This document shows positions 1 through 7,169 of a stretch of DNA of 64,000 nt, piece by piece. This DNA comes from Elusimicrobiales bacterium. GTDB lineage: Bacteria > Elusimicrobiota > Elusimicrobia > Elusimicrobiales > UBA9959. The stretch is taken from assembly GCA_028688015.1 (NCBI GenBank), contig JAQTZB010000005.1:18561-82560 (forward strand), given 5' to 3'. Position 1 is the first letter of the stretch. Each line of letters begins with the position of its first letter. The translations under genes and the position numbers were made by a program. Below the pieces are notes generated by a model. That model saw only the letters and a list, made by a program, of their open reading frames with translations. It made no database searches and had not been told where the DNA came from.

Positions 1-19
1 GAACCAGGAGAAAACTAAT

Positions 20-124
20 ATGAAATACGAGTCCCCCGTCATCATCGAGTCCGTAGACGCTACCACCGGCGACGCCAGCAACCTCTTCGACGTCTGCGTC
101 AAGGCCAGCTGCCTCTCTTGGTAA
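20..124 (+). CDS. Putative RiPP precursor peptide, copy 1 (34 aa)
   Basis: This tiny gene starts at an ATG preceded by AGGAG and ends in TAA. The 34-residue product begins MKYESPVIIESVD, which looks like a leader, and ends in the possible core VCVKASCLSW with cysteines at 26 and 31. A near-identical copy follows 51 bases later, and two radical SAM/SPASM genes and an exporter lie downstream. Short tandem precursors beside radical SAM maturases are the hallmark of radical SAM-modified RiPPs (ranthipeptide, sactipeptide or cyclophane types). The leader/core boundary and the modification are inference. The window begins only 19 bases upstream, so further copies may lie outside it. Confidence 0.75.
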   Translation: MKYESPVIIESVDATTGDASNLFDVCVKASCLSW

Positions 125-175
125 GCTGAGCGGCAAGAATCTAACACTAAACAAAAAACAGGAGAAAACACTAAT

Positions 176-280
176 ATGAAATACGAGTCCCCCGTCATCA
201 TCGAGTCCGTAGACGCTACCACCGGCGACACCAGCAACCTCTTCGACGTCTGCGTCAAGGCCAGCTGCCTCTCTTGGTAA
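176..280 (+). CDS. Putative RiPP precursor peptide, copy 2 (34 aa)
   Basis: This is the second precursor. It is identical to copy 1 except for one base (GCC to ACC), which changes Ala19 to Thr. Identity therefore holds at 104 of 105 bases, including all synonymous positions, so the duplication is recent or kept uniform by conversion. An AGGAG ribosome site precedes the ATG at about 11 bases. The C-terminal VCVKASCLSW with Cys26 and Cys31 is unchanged, as expected if it is the modified core. It is probably cotranscribed with copy 1 and lies upstream of a stable hairpin and the maturase genes. Confidence 0.75.
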   Translation: MKYESPVIIESVDATTGDTSNLFDVCVKASCLSW

Positions 281-300
281 GCCAGGCGATCCACAATATA

Positions 301-333
301 CGCGGGGGATGGCAGGAGACTGCCTCCCCCGCG
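301..333 (+). terminator. Strong hairpin between precursors and maturases
   Basis: The stem CGCGGGGGA/TCCCCCGCG continues into GGCAG/CTGCC around a GAGA loop, with one bulged T. The downstream tract is only mildly T-rich (TTATT, then CTCCTTTT), so this looks like a partial terminator or mRNA-stabilising hairpin. Such hairpins commonly let precursor transcripts exceed maturase transcripts in RiPP operons. That role is inference here. Confidence 0.6.
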
Positions 334-417
334 GATTATTAGCTCCTTTTCCGATTAATGATATAATTAGGCGATTTCAACCAGCAATGAACTTAGGCCG
401 AAAGCAGATTTAAATTC

Positions 418-423
418 TATACT
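418..423 (+). promoter_or_regulatory. Possible -10 box for maturase operon
   Basis: TATACT at 418-423 would start RNA near 430, 27 bases before the maturase ATG. A second -10-like TATAAT lies at 362-367. No good -35 is visible for either, and no Shine-Dalgarno sequence precedes the ATG at 457. The maturases may have their own promoter besides read-through from the precursors. Confidence 0.35.
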
Positions 424-456
424 CTGCGGGCTAAATACCGGTCTCCCCTTATACCT

Positions 457-1782
457 ATGAAATTAAACAACAACTATATATATCGCAAATTTGACGACAC
501 CTATTACATTATTAGCGCCAATGGCAGCGGATTTAAACTAAAAAACACTGTCGCATGCATGATATTTGAAGAGCTGCTCAAAGCTGACACCGTAGCAAAG
601 GCTAAAGAAGCGTTCCTGTCGGCTGTTCCGCAGGAAAACAGGGCCGCTGCCGGGACTGATTTCGATACGATCGCCCGCCTATGCCACGAGAAGTACGGAA
701 TATTTTTGGGCTCGAACCCGGCCATAATCGGAAAAAACGCCGAAGCGGATATCCTCAAGGAACTGTACGTTAAAGCCGGGGCACCCTCCAAGATCACCAA
801 GTGCCATATCGAACTGACGGATAATTGCAATTTTAGATGCCGGATGTGCTACATGGGTCCGGCAATACAGAAAACAACCCACCGCGCCTTGAAAACCTCG
901 GAGTTCAAAAAAATCCTGGACTTGCTGGATAAAGACGGCCTGATCGAGCTTACCTTGACCGGCGGAGAACCGCTGCTTAATCCGGAAATCCTTGAAATCC
1001 TGGGCCTGCTGCGCGGAAAGAATTTCTTTGTCGGGATCAACACTAACGGCAGCGTTCTGAACGAGAAATTGCTGGAAGCACTGCTCGAGATAAGAGTGTG
1101 CAGCATGGAAGTCTCGATCTACGGTTTCTCAGAAGACGTCTACGAACGCGTTACCGGCCGCAGGGAATTCGCCAAGGTGCTCGAGAACGTAAAAAAGTTC
1201 TTCGCCGCAGGCCTGCCGGTGCGGTTAAAATATACGCTCCAGCGCGACAACCTGCAGGACGTCCGGGCATTTAAAGCCTACTGCGAGGAAAACGGCTGGA
1301 ATTATTCTATCACACGCGGAGAATTGATGCCGGATATTACCGGCGGGCAGACCAGCGGTCAGCCGCTCTCCCCGGAAGAGACAGAAGAACTGGTCCTAGG
1401 CGGCATCCTCAGCCTCCCCGACCCGAGTGAGCACTGCGACGTCTCGGGCTGCAAGCTGGCCAAGTCCAGGCTTACGATAGACGCCAACGGCAACGCCTCC
1501 CCTTGCGAGATGGTGCGGCTTAATTTCGGCAATGTCCTGGGTGAGAACGCCGGGGACATAATCGGAGAGAACAACAAGAGGCTCCAGTTGGTGGCCGGTA
1601 TTCCCGTGGACCGGTCCGATAAATGCCTCACCTGTAAGGTAAAAACCTACTGCGGCCACAGGACCTGTCCCGCGGCCAAGTACGCGGTGCAGGGACGTAT
1701 CGGCGGACACTACGAGCCCGCCTGCAAACAGGCGGAAATGTTCCACAGGATCTGGGTGAAAAAACATGAAAACGCTAAATAA
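457..1782 (+). CDS. Radical SAM/SPASM peptide maturase 1
   Basis: The product has 441 residues. Residues 1-85 look like a PqqD-like peptide-binding (RRE) region. The radical SAM core carries the 4Fe-4S motif CNFRCRMC (C124, C128, C131) and LTGGEPLL. The C-terminal part (about 335-430) is a cysteine-rich SPASM domain holding auxiliary clusters (SPCEMV, CLTCKVKTYCGHRTC). Such enzymes install thioether or C-C crosslinks in precursor peptides. The first 100 bases are more AT-rich than the neighbours, a weak sign of transfer. The gene overlaps the next maturase by 17 bases. The substrate is probably the two 34-residue peptides upstream (inference from proximity). Confidence 0.85.
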   Translation: MKLNNNYIYRKFDDTYYIISANGSGFKLKNTVACMIFEELLKADTVAKAKEAFLSAVPQENRAAAGTDFDTIARLCHEKYGIFLGSNPAIIGKNAEADILKELYVKAGAPSKITKCHIELTDNCNFRCRMCYMGPAIQKTTHRALKTSEFKKILDLLDKDGLIELTLTGGEPLLNPEILEILGLLRGKNFFVGINTNGSVLNEKLLEALLEIRVCSMEVSIYGFSEDVYERVTGRREFAKVLENVKKFFAAGLPVRLKYTLQRDNLQDVRAFKAYCEENGWNYSITRGELMPDITGGQTSGQPLSPEETEELVLGGILSLPDPSEHCDVSGCKLAKSRLTIDANGNASPCEMVRLNFGNVLGENAGDIIGENNKRLQLVAGIPVDRSDKCLTCKVKTYCGHRTCPAAKYAVQGRIGGHYEPACKQAEMFHRIWVKKHENAK

Positions 1783-3019
1783 GAAAGAACTCATAGTCCG
1801 CGAGTACGAATACAAAGGCAAGAAAGGGCGTTACCTGACCAGCCGGCAGACCGGGGCAGGGTGTCTGCTTGAAGGCAGCGCCGTTGAATTTTTCGATATC
1901 GCGCACGGCAGTGAGGCGCAGGTGGAAGCCCGCCTGGCAGAAATGGCCGCGATGTTCGGCGTAGATACGGCCAGGATAGCCAAGGACTACGAAACTTTCG
2001 TGGCGGGGCTGGAAAAAACGCTGGGCAAGGACAAGAAATCCGACGCGAAGCTGCTCCCCGCACTCGCGGAAAGAGGCTTAACCGCCCTGGTAATGCTGGA
2101 GCTGCTGCACCCCTGCAACCTCAAGTGCGTGCACTGCTACGTGGGGAACCGGGGCGGCGAGGAGGATTACCGGAGCCTGGTGGTCAAGAAACTCGACGTG
2201 CTCAAGCGCAAGCTGATGGAGATGGGCTGCCCCGAAATCACGGTCACCGGCGGCGAGATCCGCATGGTCCCCGGCATAACCGGGATACTCAAAGAGCTTT
2301 CCAGCGACTTCATCGTCGTCGCCCTCACGAACGGCACGATGTGGACGGAAGAGGACTGCAAAGAACTGGCCGCGGCCGGAGTCAGGGAGATCCGCGCCAC
2401 GCTCTTCTCGCACGACCCGAAGGTGCACGACGCTATCACCTGCGATCCCGGCAGCTGGCAGAAGACCTTCGACTTCGCCATGACGATGAAGCGCCTCGGC
2501 GCGCCGATAGGGATAAACACGCCGGCACTGGCCGCTAACATCAAGGACATCCCGGCCTTGGTGGAAAAGATGAAGCAGGCCGGCCTGCGGTGCGTTGTGG
2601 ACGCGAAATGCTTCCAGGGACTGGGCGCAAAGAATTGCCGCGCCGGACTCCCCGAGCTGACGGAACTGTACCGCTCCGGCCTCGTTCCCAAGCTGAATAA
2701 AACCGTGTGCGGCGGCATAATACAGAAGGTGCGGATAGGCCCCGACGGGACCATCTTCCCCTGTGAGTATCTCTCCGACAAGATAGGGAATATTTTCGAA
2801 GACCGCACCATGGCGGACATCCGGGCTTCCGAGCCGGTAAAAAAAATGCTGGGCGTGATGGCCCAGCCGCCTTCGTGCGAAGAGTGCGCCGGCTGCTCGG
2901 CGAAAGACAAATGCTTCAACTGCATCGCCTTTAATTACGGCGAAACCGGCGACCATTTAAAGCCGAGCAGGCATATTTGCGACCTTAACAGGATCTGCCG
3001 CCAACTCGAGAGCGCATGA
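1766..3019 (+). CDS. Radical SAM/SPASM peptide maturase 2
   Basis: The product has 417 residues and the same architecture as maturase 1 but a divergent sequence. It has an N-terminal region of about 90 residues that may be PqqD-like, then the cluster motif CNLKCVHC (C117, C121, C124), then VTGGEIRM. A C-terminal SPASM region carries FPCEYL and the cysteine run CEECAGCSAKDKCFNC. It starts inside the end of maturase 1 and its own end overlaps the transporter by four bases (ATGA), so translation is probably coupled. Two maturases for one short core with two cysteines suggests two distinct modifications, or a heteromeric enzyme. Confidence 0.83.
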   Translation: MKTLNKKELIVREYEYKGKKGRYLTSRQTGAGCLLEGSAVEFFDIAHGSEAQVEARLAEMAAMFGVDTARIAKDYETFVAGLEKTLGKDKKSDAKLLPALAERGLTALVMLELLHPCNLKCVHCYVGNRGGEEDYRSLVVKKLDVLKRKLMEMGCPEITVTGGEIRMVPGITGILKELSSDFIVVALTNGTMWTEEDCKELAAAGVREIRATLFSHDPKVHDAITCDPGSWQKTFDFAMTMKRLGAPIGINTPALAANIKDIPALVEKMKQAGLRCVVDAKCFQGLGAKNCRAGLPELTELYRSGLVPKLNKTVCGGIIQKVRIGPDGTIFPCEYLSDKIGNIFEDRTMADIRASEPVKKMLGVMAQPPSCEECAGCSAKDKCFNCIAFNYGETGDHLKPSRHICDLNRICRQLESA

Positions 3020-4314
3020 AGCGCCTGGGGCGGGATTATTGGCTGTTCATGTCCGGGCAGTTCGTGTCGAGCCTGGGGGACACCTGCGCCAACATAGCCC
3101 TGGCCTGGTGGGTGTACGGCAAAACTGGCTCCGGCACGGCCATGGCGTCCATCATGGCGCCTTCCATGATAGTCCGCCTGATCTGCCTGCCGCTGTTCGG
3201 CCCGATAGGCGACCGCTACTCGCGAAAAAAGCTGCTGGCCCTGGGCGACTTTCTCTGCGCCCTGACCTCCTTCCTGCTGGCGGCGATGGCGTTTAAAGAT
3301 TTCTTCAATATCCCCCTGATACTGACCCTCTCCTGTATTTCTTCCGCCGGTTCGGCGCTGTTCAACGTGGCCTATGGCGGGCTGCTGAGCAGCATTGTCG
3401 CCCCCGAAGATTACCGCGACGCGTTCAGGCAGAACAAGATCCTGAATTCGGCCAATTCCATCATAGGCGGCCTGGCTGGCGGGGCCGTAGTGAGCTTTCT
3501 CGGCTTTACCTCGGCTTTCGCCTTCGACGGGTTCTCCTTCCTCATCGGAGGGGCGGCGGCCCTCGCTATCTCGCACCACACCGTGCCCGTGAGGGCGGCG
3601 CGGGCGGAGGCCGCCTCGGTTTCGAGCCGGCTGGCCCAGTGGAAGTCGGACATCGCCGGGGGCTTTATTTTTCTGAAGCGCCTGAAGATCGTGCTGAACA
3701 TAGCGCTGTTGCTCATGTGCCTGAACCTGATACTCTCCCCGCTTTCCATCATCCTGCCCATCATGGTCAAGCAGATCCAGAAAATGCCGGCCTGGTATTT
3801 AGGGGCCCTTCAAAGCAGCATCAGCGTCGGGGTGCTGCTCATCTCTATTTCCCTCGGCTTCTTCACGCGGAAACTGGCCAATTCCCGGATAGTCTTCCTG
3901 GGCTTCGCCCTGCTCGGCACGGGGCTGGCCGCGCTGAGCTTCTCCAGCGGGAAGGTGCTCCCGCTGATAGTGTTCCCGCTGTTGGGGGCCGGCATGACAG
4001 CCGCTATGATCTTATTGTCCACGCAGGTAATGACCGCCGTGCCCGACGCGCTCCGCGCCAGGTTTTCCGCGGCGTCTTCTTTCCTGATAGATATCTCCAA
4101 GCCCGCCGGCATCGCGGCCAGCGGCCTGCTGATAGACCTCTTCGGGGTGAGCCGCTCCCTCGGCCTGGTCGGTTTCGGAGTGGCCCTGCTTTCCCCGGCG
4201 ATCTTCCTGATCCCTAATTTTTCCGCCTTCATCGACAGCAAGGCCGAGACGGTCTGCAAACTGGTCAGGGAATGGTACCCCGACGCCTTCAGTGAAGAGT
4301 CCGCGGCCGCATAA
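3016..4314 (+). CDS. MFS exporter, MefA/EntS-like
   Basis: This 432-residue polytopic membrane protein has about twelve hydrophobic segments. Its start (DYWLFMSGQFVSSLGD) and the loop GDRYSRKK between segments 2 and 3 are typical of the MFS_3 drug and siderophore exporter family. The ATG overlaps the stop of maturase 2. By position it should export the modified peptide or confer self-resistance. An MFS exporter without a peptidase-containing ABC transporter is uncommon for a RiPP locus, so leader removal must happen elsewhere or not at all. Confidence 0.8.
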   Translation: MKRLGRDYWLFMSGQFVSSLGDTCANIALAWWVYGKTGSGTAMASIMAPSMIVRLICLPLFGPIGDRYSRKKLLALGDFLCALTSFLLAAMAFKDFFNIPLILTLSCISSAGSALFNVAYGGLLSSIVAPEDYRDAFRQNKILNSANSIIGGLAGGAVVSFLGFTSAFAFDGFSFLIGGAAALAISHHTVPVRAARAEAASVSSRLAQWKSDIAGGFIFLKRLKIVLNIALLLMCLNLILSPLSIILPIMVKQIQKMPAWYLGALQSSISVGVLLISISLGFFTRKLANSRIVFLGFALLGTGLAALSFSSGKVLPLIVFPLLGAGMTAAMILLSTQVMTAVPDALRARFSAASSFLIDISKPAGIAASGLLIDLFGVSRSLGLVGFGVALLSPAIFLIPNFSAFIDSKAETVCKLVREWYPDAFSEESAAA

Positions 4315-4317
4315 CCG

Positions 4318-4352
4318 GCAAAGCCCGTCCCTCCGGCGCGGGCCTTTCAGGG
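4318..4352 (+). terminator. Weak terminator after transporter
   Basis: AAAGCCCG pairs with CGGGCCTTT with one bulge, and a short T run ends the hairpin. It probably ends the peptide operon before the release factor 3 gene. Confidence 0.4.
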
Positions 4353-4373
4353 GAAGCGGCAAAAAAGATATCC

Positions 4374-4379
4374 TATACT
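4374..4379 (+). promoter_or_regulatory. -10 box just upstream of release factor 3
   Basis: TATACT ends four bases before the ATG at 4384. No Shine-Dalgarno sequence is present. This matches the leaderless pattern seen at other genes here, although the gap is shorter than the usual six bases. Confidence 0.45.
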
Positions 4380-4383
4380 CTCC

Positions 4384-5970
4384 ATGGACGAGATCAAGCG
4401 CCGCCGCACCTTCGCGATAATTTCCCACCCCGACGCCGGCAAAACCACGCTGACGGAAAAGCTGCTGCTTTACGGCGGCGCCCTGCATTTGGCCGGCACC
4501 GTGACGGCCCGCAAGAACCAGCGCGCCACGGCCTCCGACTGGATGGAACTGGAGAAGAAGCGCGGCATCTCTATCAGCTCGACCGTGCTGCAGTTCGACT
4601 ACGCCGGCTACCGCATCAACCTGCTGGACACCCCCGGCCACCGTGATTTCTCCGAGGATACCTACCGCGTGCTCACCGCCGTGGACGCCGCCGTGATGGT
4701 AATAGACGCCGGCAAGGGCATCGAAGCGCAGACCCTCAAGCTCTTCGAGGTCTGCCGCCGCCGCCACATCCCCATCTTCACGTTCATGAACAAGATGGAC
4801 CGCCCCGCGCGCGAGCCGCTGGAACTGATAGACGAGCTGGAGAAGGTGCTCGGGCTCAAGCCGTTCCCAGTGAACTGGCCCATGGGCAACGGCCCTGACT
4901 TCCGCGGCGTCTACGACCGCCTGACGGGCCAGGCGCACCTCTTCGAGCGCACCCCGGGCGGTGCGTTCAAGGCCGGTGTGGAGACCGCCGGGCTCGAGGA
5001 CCCGCTGATCAAGGAAAAGCTGGACGCCGTCAGCTACCGCAATTTTATAGAGGAAGCCGGCATGCTGGACATCGCCGGCACCGCCTACGACCAGGAGGCC
5101 GTGCTCGCCGGCGAAGTGACGCCGGTCTTCTTCGGCAGCGCCGTAAACAATTTCGGCATCCAGTTGATGCTCGACGGCTTTGTGGAGCACGCGGCCCCGC
5201 CAGGCCCGCGCGACGCCAGCATCGGCTCGGTGGACCCGACGCTGCCGGCTTTCTCCGGCTTTATCTTCAAGATCCAGGGCAACATGAACCCGCGCCACCG
5301 GGACAAGGTGGCCTTCGTGCGCGTCTGCTCCGGCAAGTTCACGCGCGACATGAGCGTGCACCACATGGGCGACGGCCGCAAGGTGCGGTTGTCCAACTCC
5401 AACAAGCTCTTCGGCCAGGACCGCGAGACCGTGGACGAGGCCTACCCGGGCGACATCGTGGGCCTGGTGGGACACCAGGACTACAAGATCGGCGACACGC
5501 TGACCGAGAATCCGGCCATAGTTTTCGACGAGATCCCGCGCTTTCCGCCGGAATGCTTCACCTACCTGACCAACCCGGTGCCCTCCAAGTCCAAGCCTTT
5601 CAAGCTGGGCCTGGAGCAGCTGATGCTCGAGGGCGTGGTGCAGCAGTTCTTTCCCAAGGACGCGCCGTCCAGCACAACGCTGCTGGCGGCCGTGGGCCCG
5701 CTGCAGTTCGAGGTGACTCAGTACCGGCTGGAAGAAGAATACGGCGTGAAGTCGGTCATCGAGCCGGCGCCGTGGCAGTTCGTGCGCTGGCTGGATGCCG
5801 AGGGTGTAGCGCAGCTGGAGTCCGGCCTGATCCACCTGGGCGACAATGTGCGGCTGGGCGCGGACCAGGCCGGTAAACCAGTCATCTTTTTCCCCACCCC
5901 CTGGGCGCTGAAATACTTCAGCGACACCAACAAGAAGATAACCCTCTACGAACTGCCGGTAAAAAACTAG
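4384..5970 (+). CDS. prfC: Peptide chain release factor 3
   Basis: This 528-residue translational GTPase is the usual length for RF3, which removes RF1 and RF2 from the ribosome after peptide release. The G1 loop SHPDAGKTT (14-22), the RF3-type switch I SDWMELEKKRGISI, the G3 DTPGHRDFS and the G4 NKMD are all present. It appears monocistronic, with a weak upstream terminator and its own promoter. Confidence 0.96.
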   Translation: MDEIKRRRTFAIISHPDAGKTTLTEKLLLYGGALHLAGTVTARKNQRATASDWMELEKKRGISISSTVLQFDYAGYRINLLDTPGHRDFSEDTYRVLTAVDAAVMVIDAGKGIEAQTLKLFEVCRRRHIPIFTFMNKMDRPAREPLELIDELEKVLGLKPFPVNWPMGNGPDFRGVYDRLTGQAHLFERTPGGAFKAGVETAGLEDPLIKEKLDAVSYRNFIEEAGMLDIAGTAYDQEAVLAGEVTPVFFGSAVNNFGIQLMLDGFVEHAAPPGPRDASIGSVDPTLPAFSGFIFKIQGNMNPRHRDKVAFVRVCSGKFTRDMSVHHMGDGRKVRLSNSNKLFGQDRETVDEAYPGDIVGLVGHQDYKIGDTLTENPAIVFDEIPRFPPECFTYLTNPVPSKSKPFKLGLEQLMLEGVVQQFFPKDAPSSTTLLAAVGPLQFEVTQYRLEEEYGVKSVIEPAPWQFVRWLDAEGVAQLESGLIHLGDNVRLGADQAGKPVIFFPTPWALKYFSDTNKKITLYELPVKN

Positions 5971-5995
5971 CCTCCCCTTCGGGAGGCCGTTCTTT
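5970..5995 (+). terminator. Terminator after prfC
   Basis: GCCTCCC/GGGAGGC with a CTTC loop overlaps the last base of the stop codon and is followed by CGTTCTTT. The T tract is short, so termination may be inefficient. Confidence 0.5.
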
Positions 5996-6016
5996 ACCGG
6001 CGGTTTTCGCGCACCC

Positions 6017-6592
6017 CTAGCGGGCGCAGGCTTTGTGACGGAAACAGGTCACCAGGTGGTCGTTGACCAGGCCGGTGGCCTGCATGTGGGCGTAAACGAT
6101 GGTGGAGCCCACGAACTTGAAGCCGCGTTTTTTAAGGTCCGCGCTGAGCGCGTCGGATTCCTTAGAGAACGCGGGCAGCTCGGACAGTTTTTTCCAGCGG
6201 TTCACCTTGGGCTTGCCGCCGACGAAACCCCAGATATACTTCGAGAAAGACCCGAACTCTTTCTGCACCTCTAAAAACCTCTTCGCGTTGTTCACGGCGG
6301 CGTTCACCTTCAGGCGGTTGCGCACTATGCCGGGGTCCTTGAGCAGCGCCTCTATTTTAGCGGCGCCGAACTTCGCCACCTTCCCCGGGGCGAAGCCGGC
6401 GAAGGCCCTGCGGTAGCCCTCGCGCTTGTTGAGGACGGTGGACCAGCTCAGGCCGGCCTGCGCGCTCTCGAGCGTCAGGAACTCGAACTGCACGCGGTCG
6501 TCATGAACGGGCACTCCCCACTCCTCGTCGTGGTATGGGATGTAGAACGGGCTGGGGCCGTAAGCCCAGGGACAACGGGTCTTTTCCGTCAT
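6017..6592 (-). CDS. tag: DNA-3-methyladenine glycosylase I
   Basis: This 191-residue base-excision repair enzyme removes 3-methyladenine from alkylated DNA. It begins with RCPW, HDEEWG follows, and the end reads ATGLVNDHLVTCF. The four zinc ligands of the Tag family are present as C7, H21, H179 and C183, matching the spacing in E. coli Tag. It lies directly downstream of iorB on the same strand, seven bases apart, so it may be cotranscribed with iorAB. Confidence 0.95.
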   Translation of the reverse strand: MTEKTRCPWAYGPSPFYIPYHDEEWGVPVHDDRVQFEFLTLESAQAGLSWSTVLNKREGYRRAFAGFAPGKVAKFGAAKIEALLKDPGIVRNRLKVNAAVNNAKRFLEVQKEFGSFSKYIWGFVGGKPKVNRWKKLSELPAFSKESDALSADLKKRGFKFVGSTIVYAHMQATGLVNDHLVTCFRHKACAR

Positions 6593-6599
6593 AAGGTCC

Positions 6600-7169
6600 T
6601 CACTTTGCAGCGCGGAAGATGCGAAGGTTCTCCTCCAGCGCGTGCGGCGGCAGGATCTCTTTCAGGGTTTCCTCCAGAACCGCGCCCTCCAGGCCCGGCA
6701 CGGCCTTCAGCGCGGCCAGCCGGCCCAGCAGGGCCGAATTCTGCATGCGGGGATCCTGTATCTCGTCAAGCCGCACGGCCGCGGCCTCGCCGCCCAGTGC
6801 AGCTACCTGCCGCGCTACTTCTTCGCCCGACGGGTACTGCGCCTGGCCGCTCCGGACGCTTACCGGCTGGTAGGCCGTGTCGTAGTAAACGACCTTGCCG
6901 CCTTTCTTCAGGAATTGCGCCGCGCCCCGCAGGGCCTCCAGGCGCTCTAGGGCCAGCACCAGGTCGGCGCCGCCCTCCGGCACCAGCGGCGTCAGCGCGT
7001 CAGCGCCCAGCCGGATGTGGGAAGACACCACGCCGCCGCGCTGGGCCAAGCCGTGCGTGTCGCAGGAGCGGACGGCCAGCCCGGCTTTAGCCGCGGCCTG
7101 CGCCAGCGCCGCGGCCAGCAGGCCTATGCCCTGCCCGCCAACTCCGCAGATATAGATGTTGTAAGCCAT
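6600..7169 (-). CDS. iorB: Indolepyruvate ferredoxin oxidoreductase, beta subunit
   Basis: The 189-residue product is the gamma-type 2-oxoacid:ferredoxin oxidoreductase subunit, with GVGGQGIG near the N terminus and HGLAQRGG, both typical of IorB. With IorA it oxidatively decarboxylates aryl pyruvates from aromatic amino acids to aryl-acetyl-CoA, reducing ferredoxin. The ATG at 7169 shares one base with the iorA stop (TAATG), which argues against longer upstream starts and indicates translational coupling. Confidence 0.93.
   Translation of the reverse strand: MAYNIYICGVGGQGIGLLAAALAQAAAKAGLAVRSCDTHGLAQRGGVVSSHIRLGADALTPLVPEGGADLVLALERLEALRGAAQFLKKGGKVVYYDTAYQPVSVRSGQAQYPSGEEVARQVAALGGEAAAVRLDEIQDPRMQNSALLGRLAALKAVPGLEGAVLEETLKEILPPHALEENLRIFRAAK

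Larger units (their letters stand above)
1..280 (+). repeat. Tandem duplication of precursor unit
   Basis: Two direct repeats of about 125 bases each comprise the ribosome site plus the 105-base peptide gene, at about 4-124 and 158-280. They are separated by a short non-repeated spacer. The second upstream sequence carries a two-base insertion between AGGAGAAAA and CTAATATG compared with the first. The left edge of the array is cut by the window. Confidence 0.85.

Noticed and set aside
4012-5835. Long minus-strand open frame (607 codons) opposite prfC
   Set aside because: It is antisense to a clear release factor 3 gene and the MFS gene, has no ribosome site, and its composition (His, Gly, Val, Ala rich) is that of a shadow of GC-rich codons.
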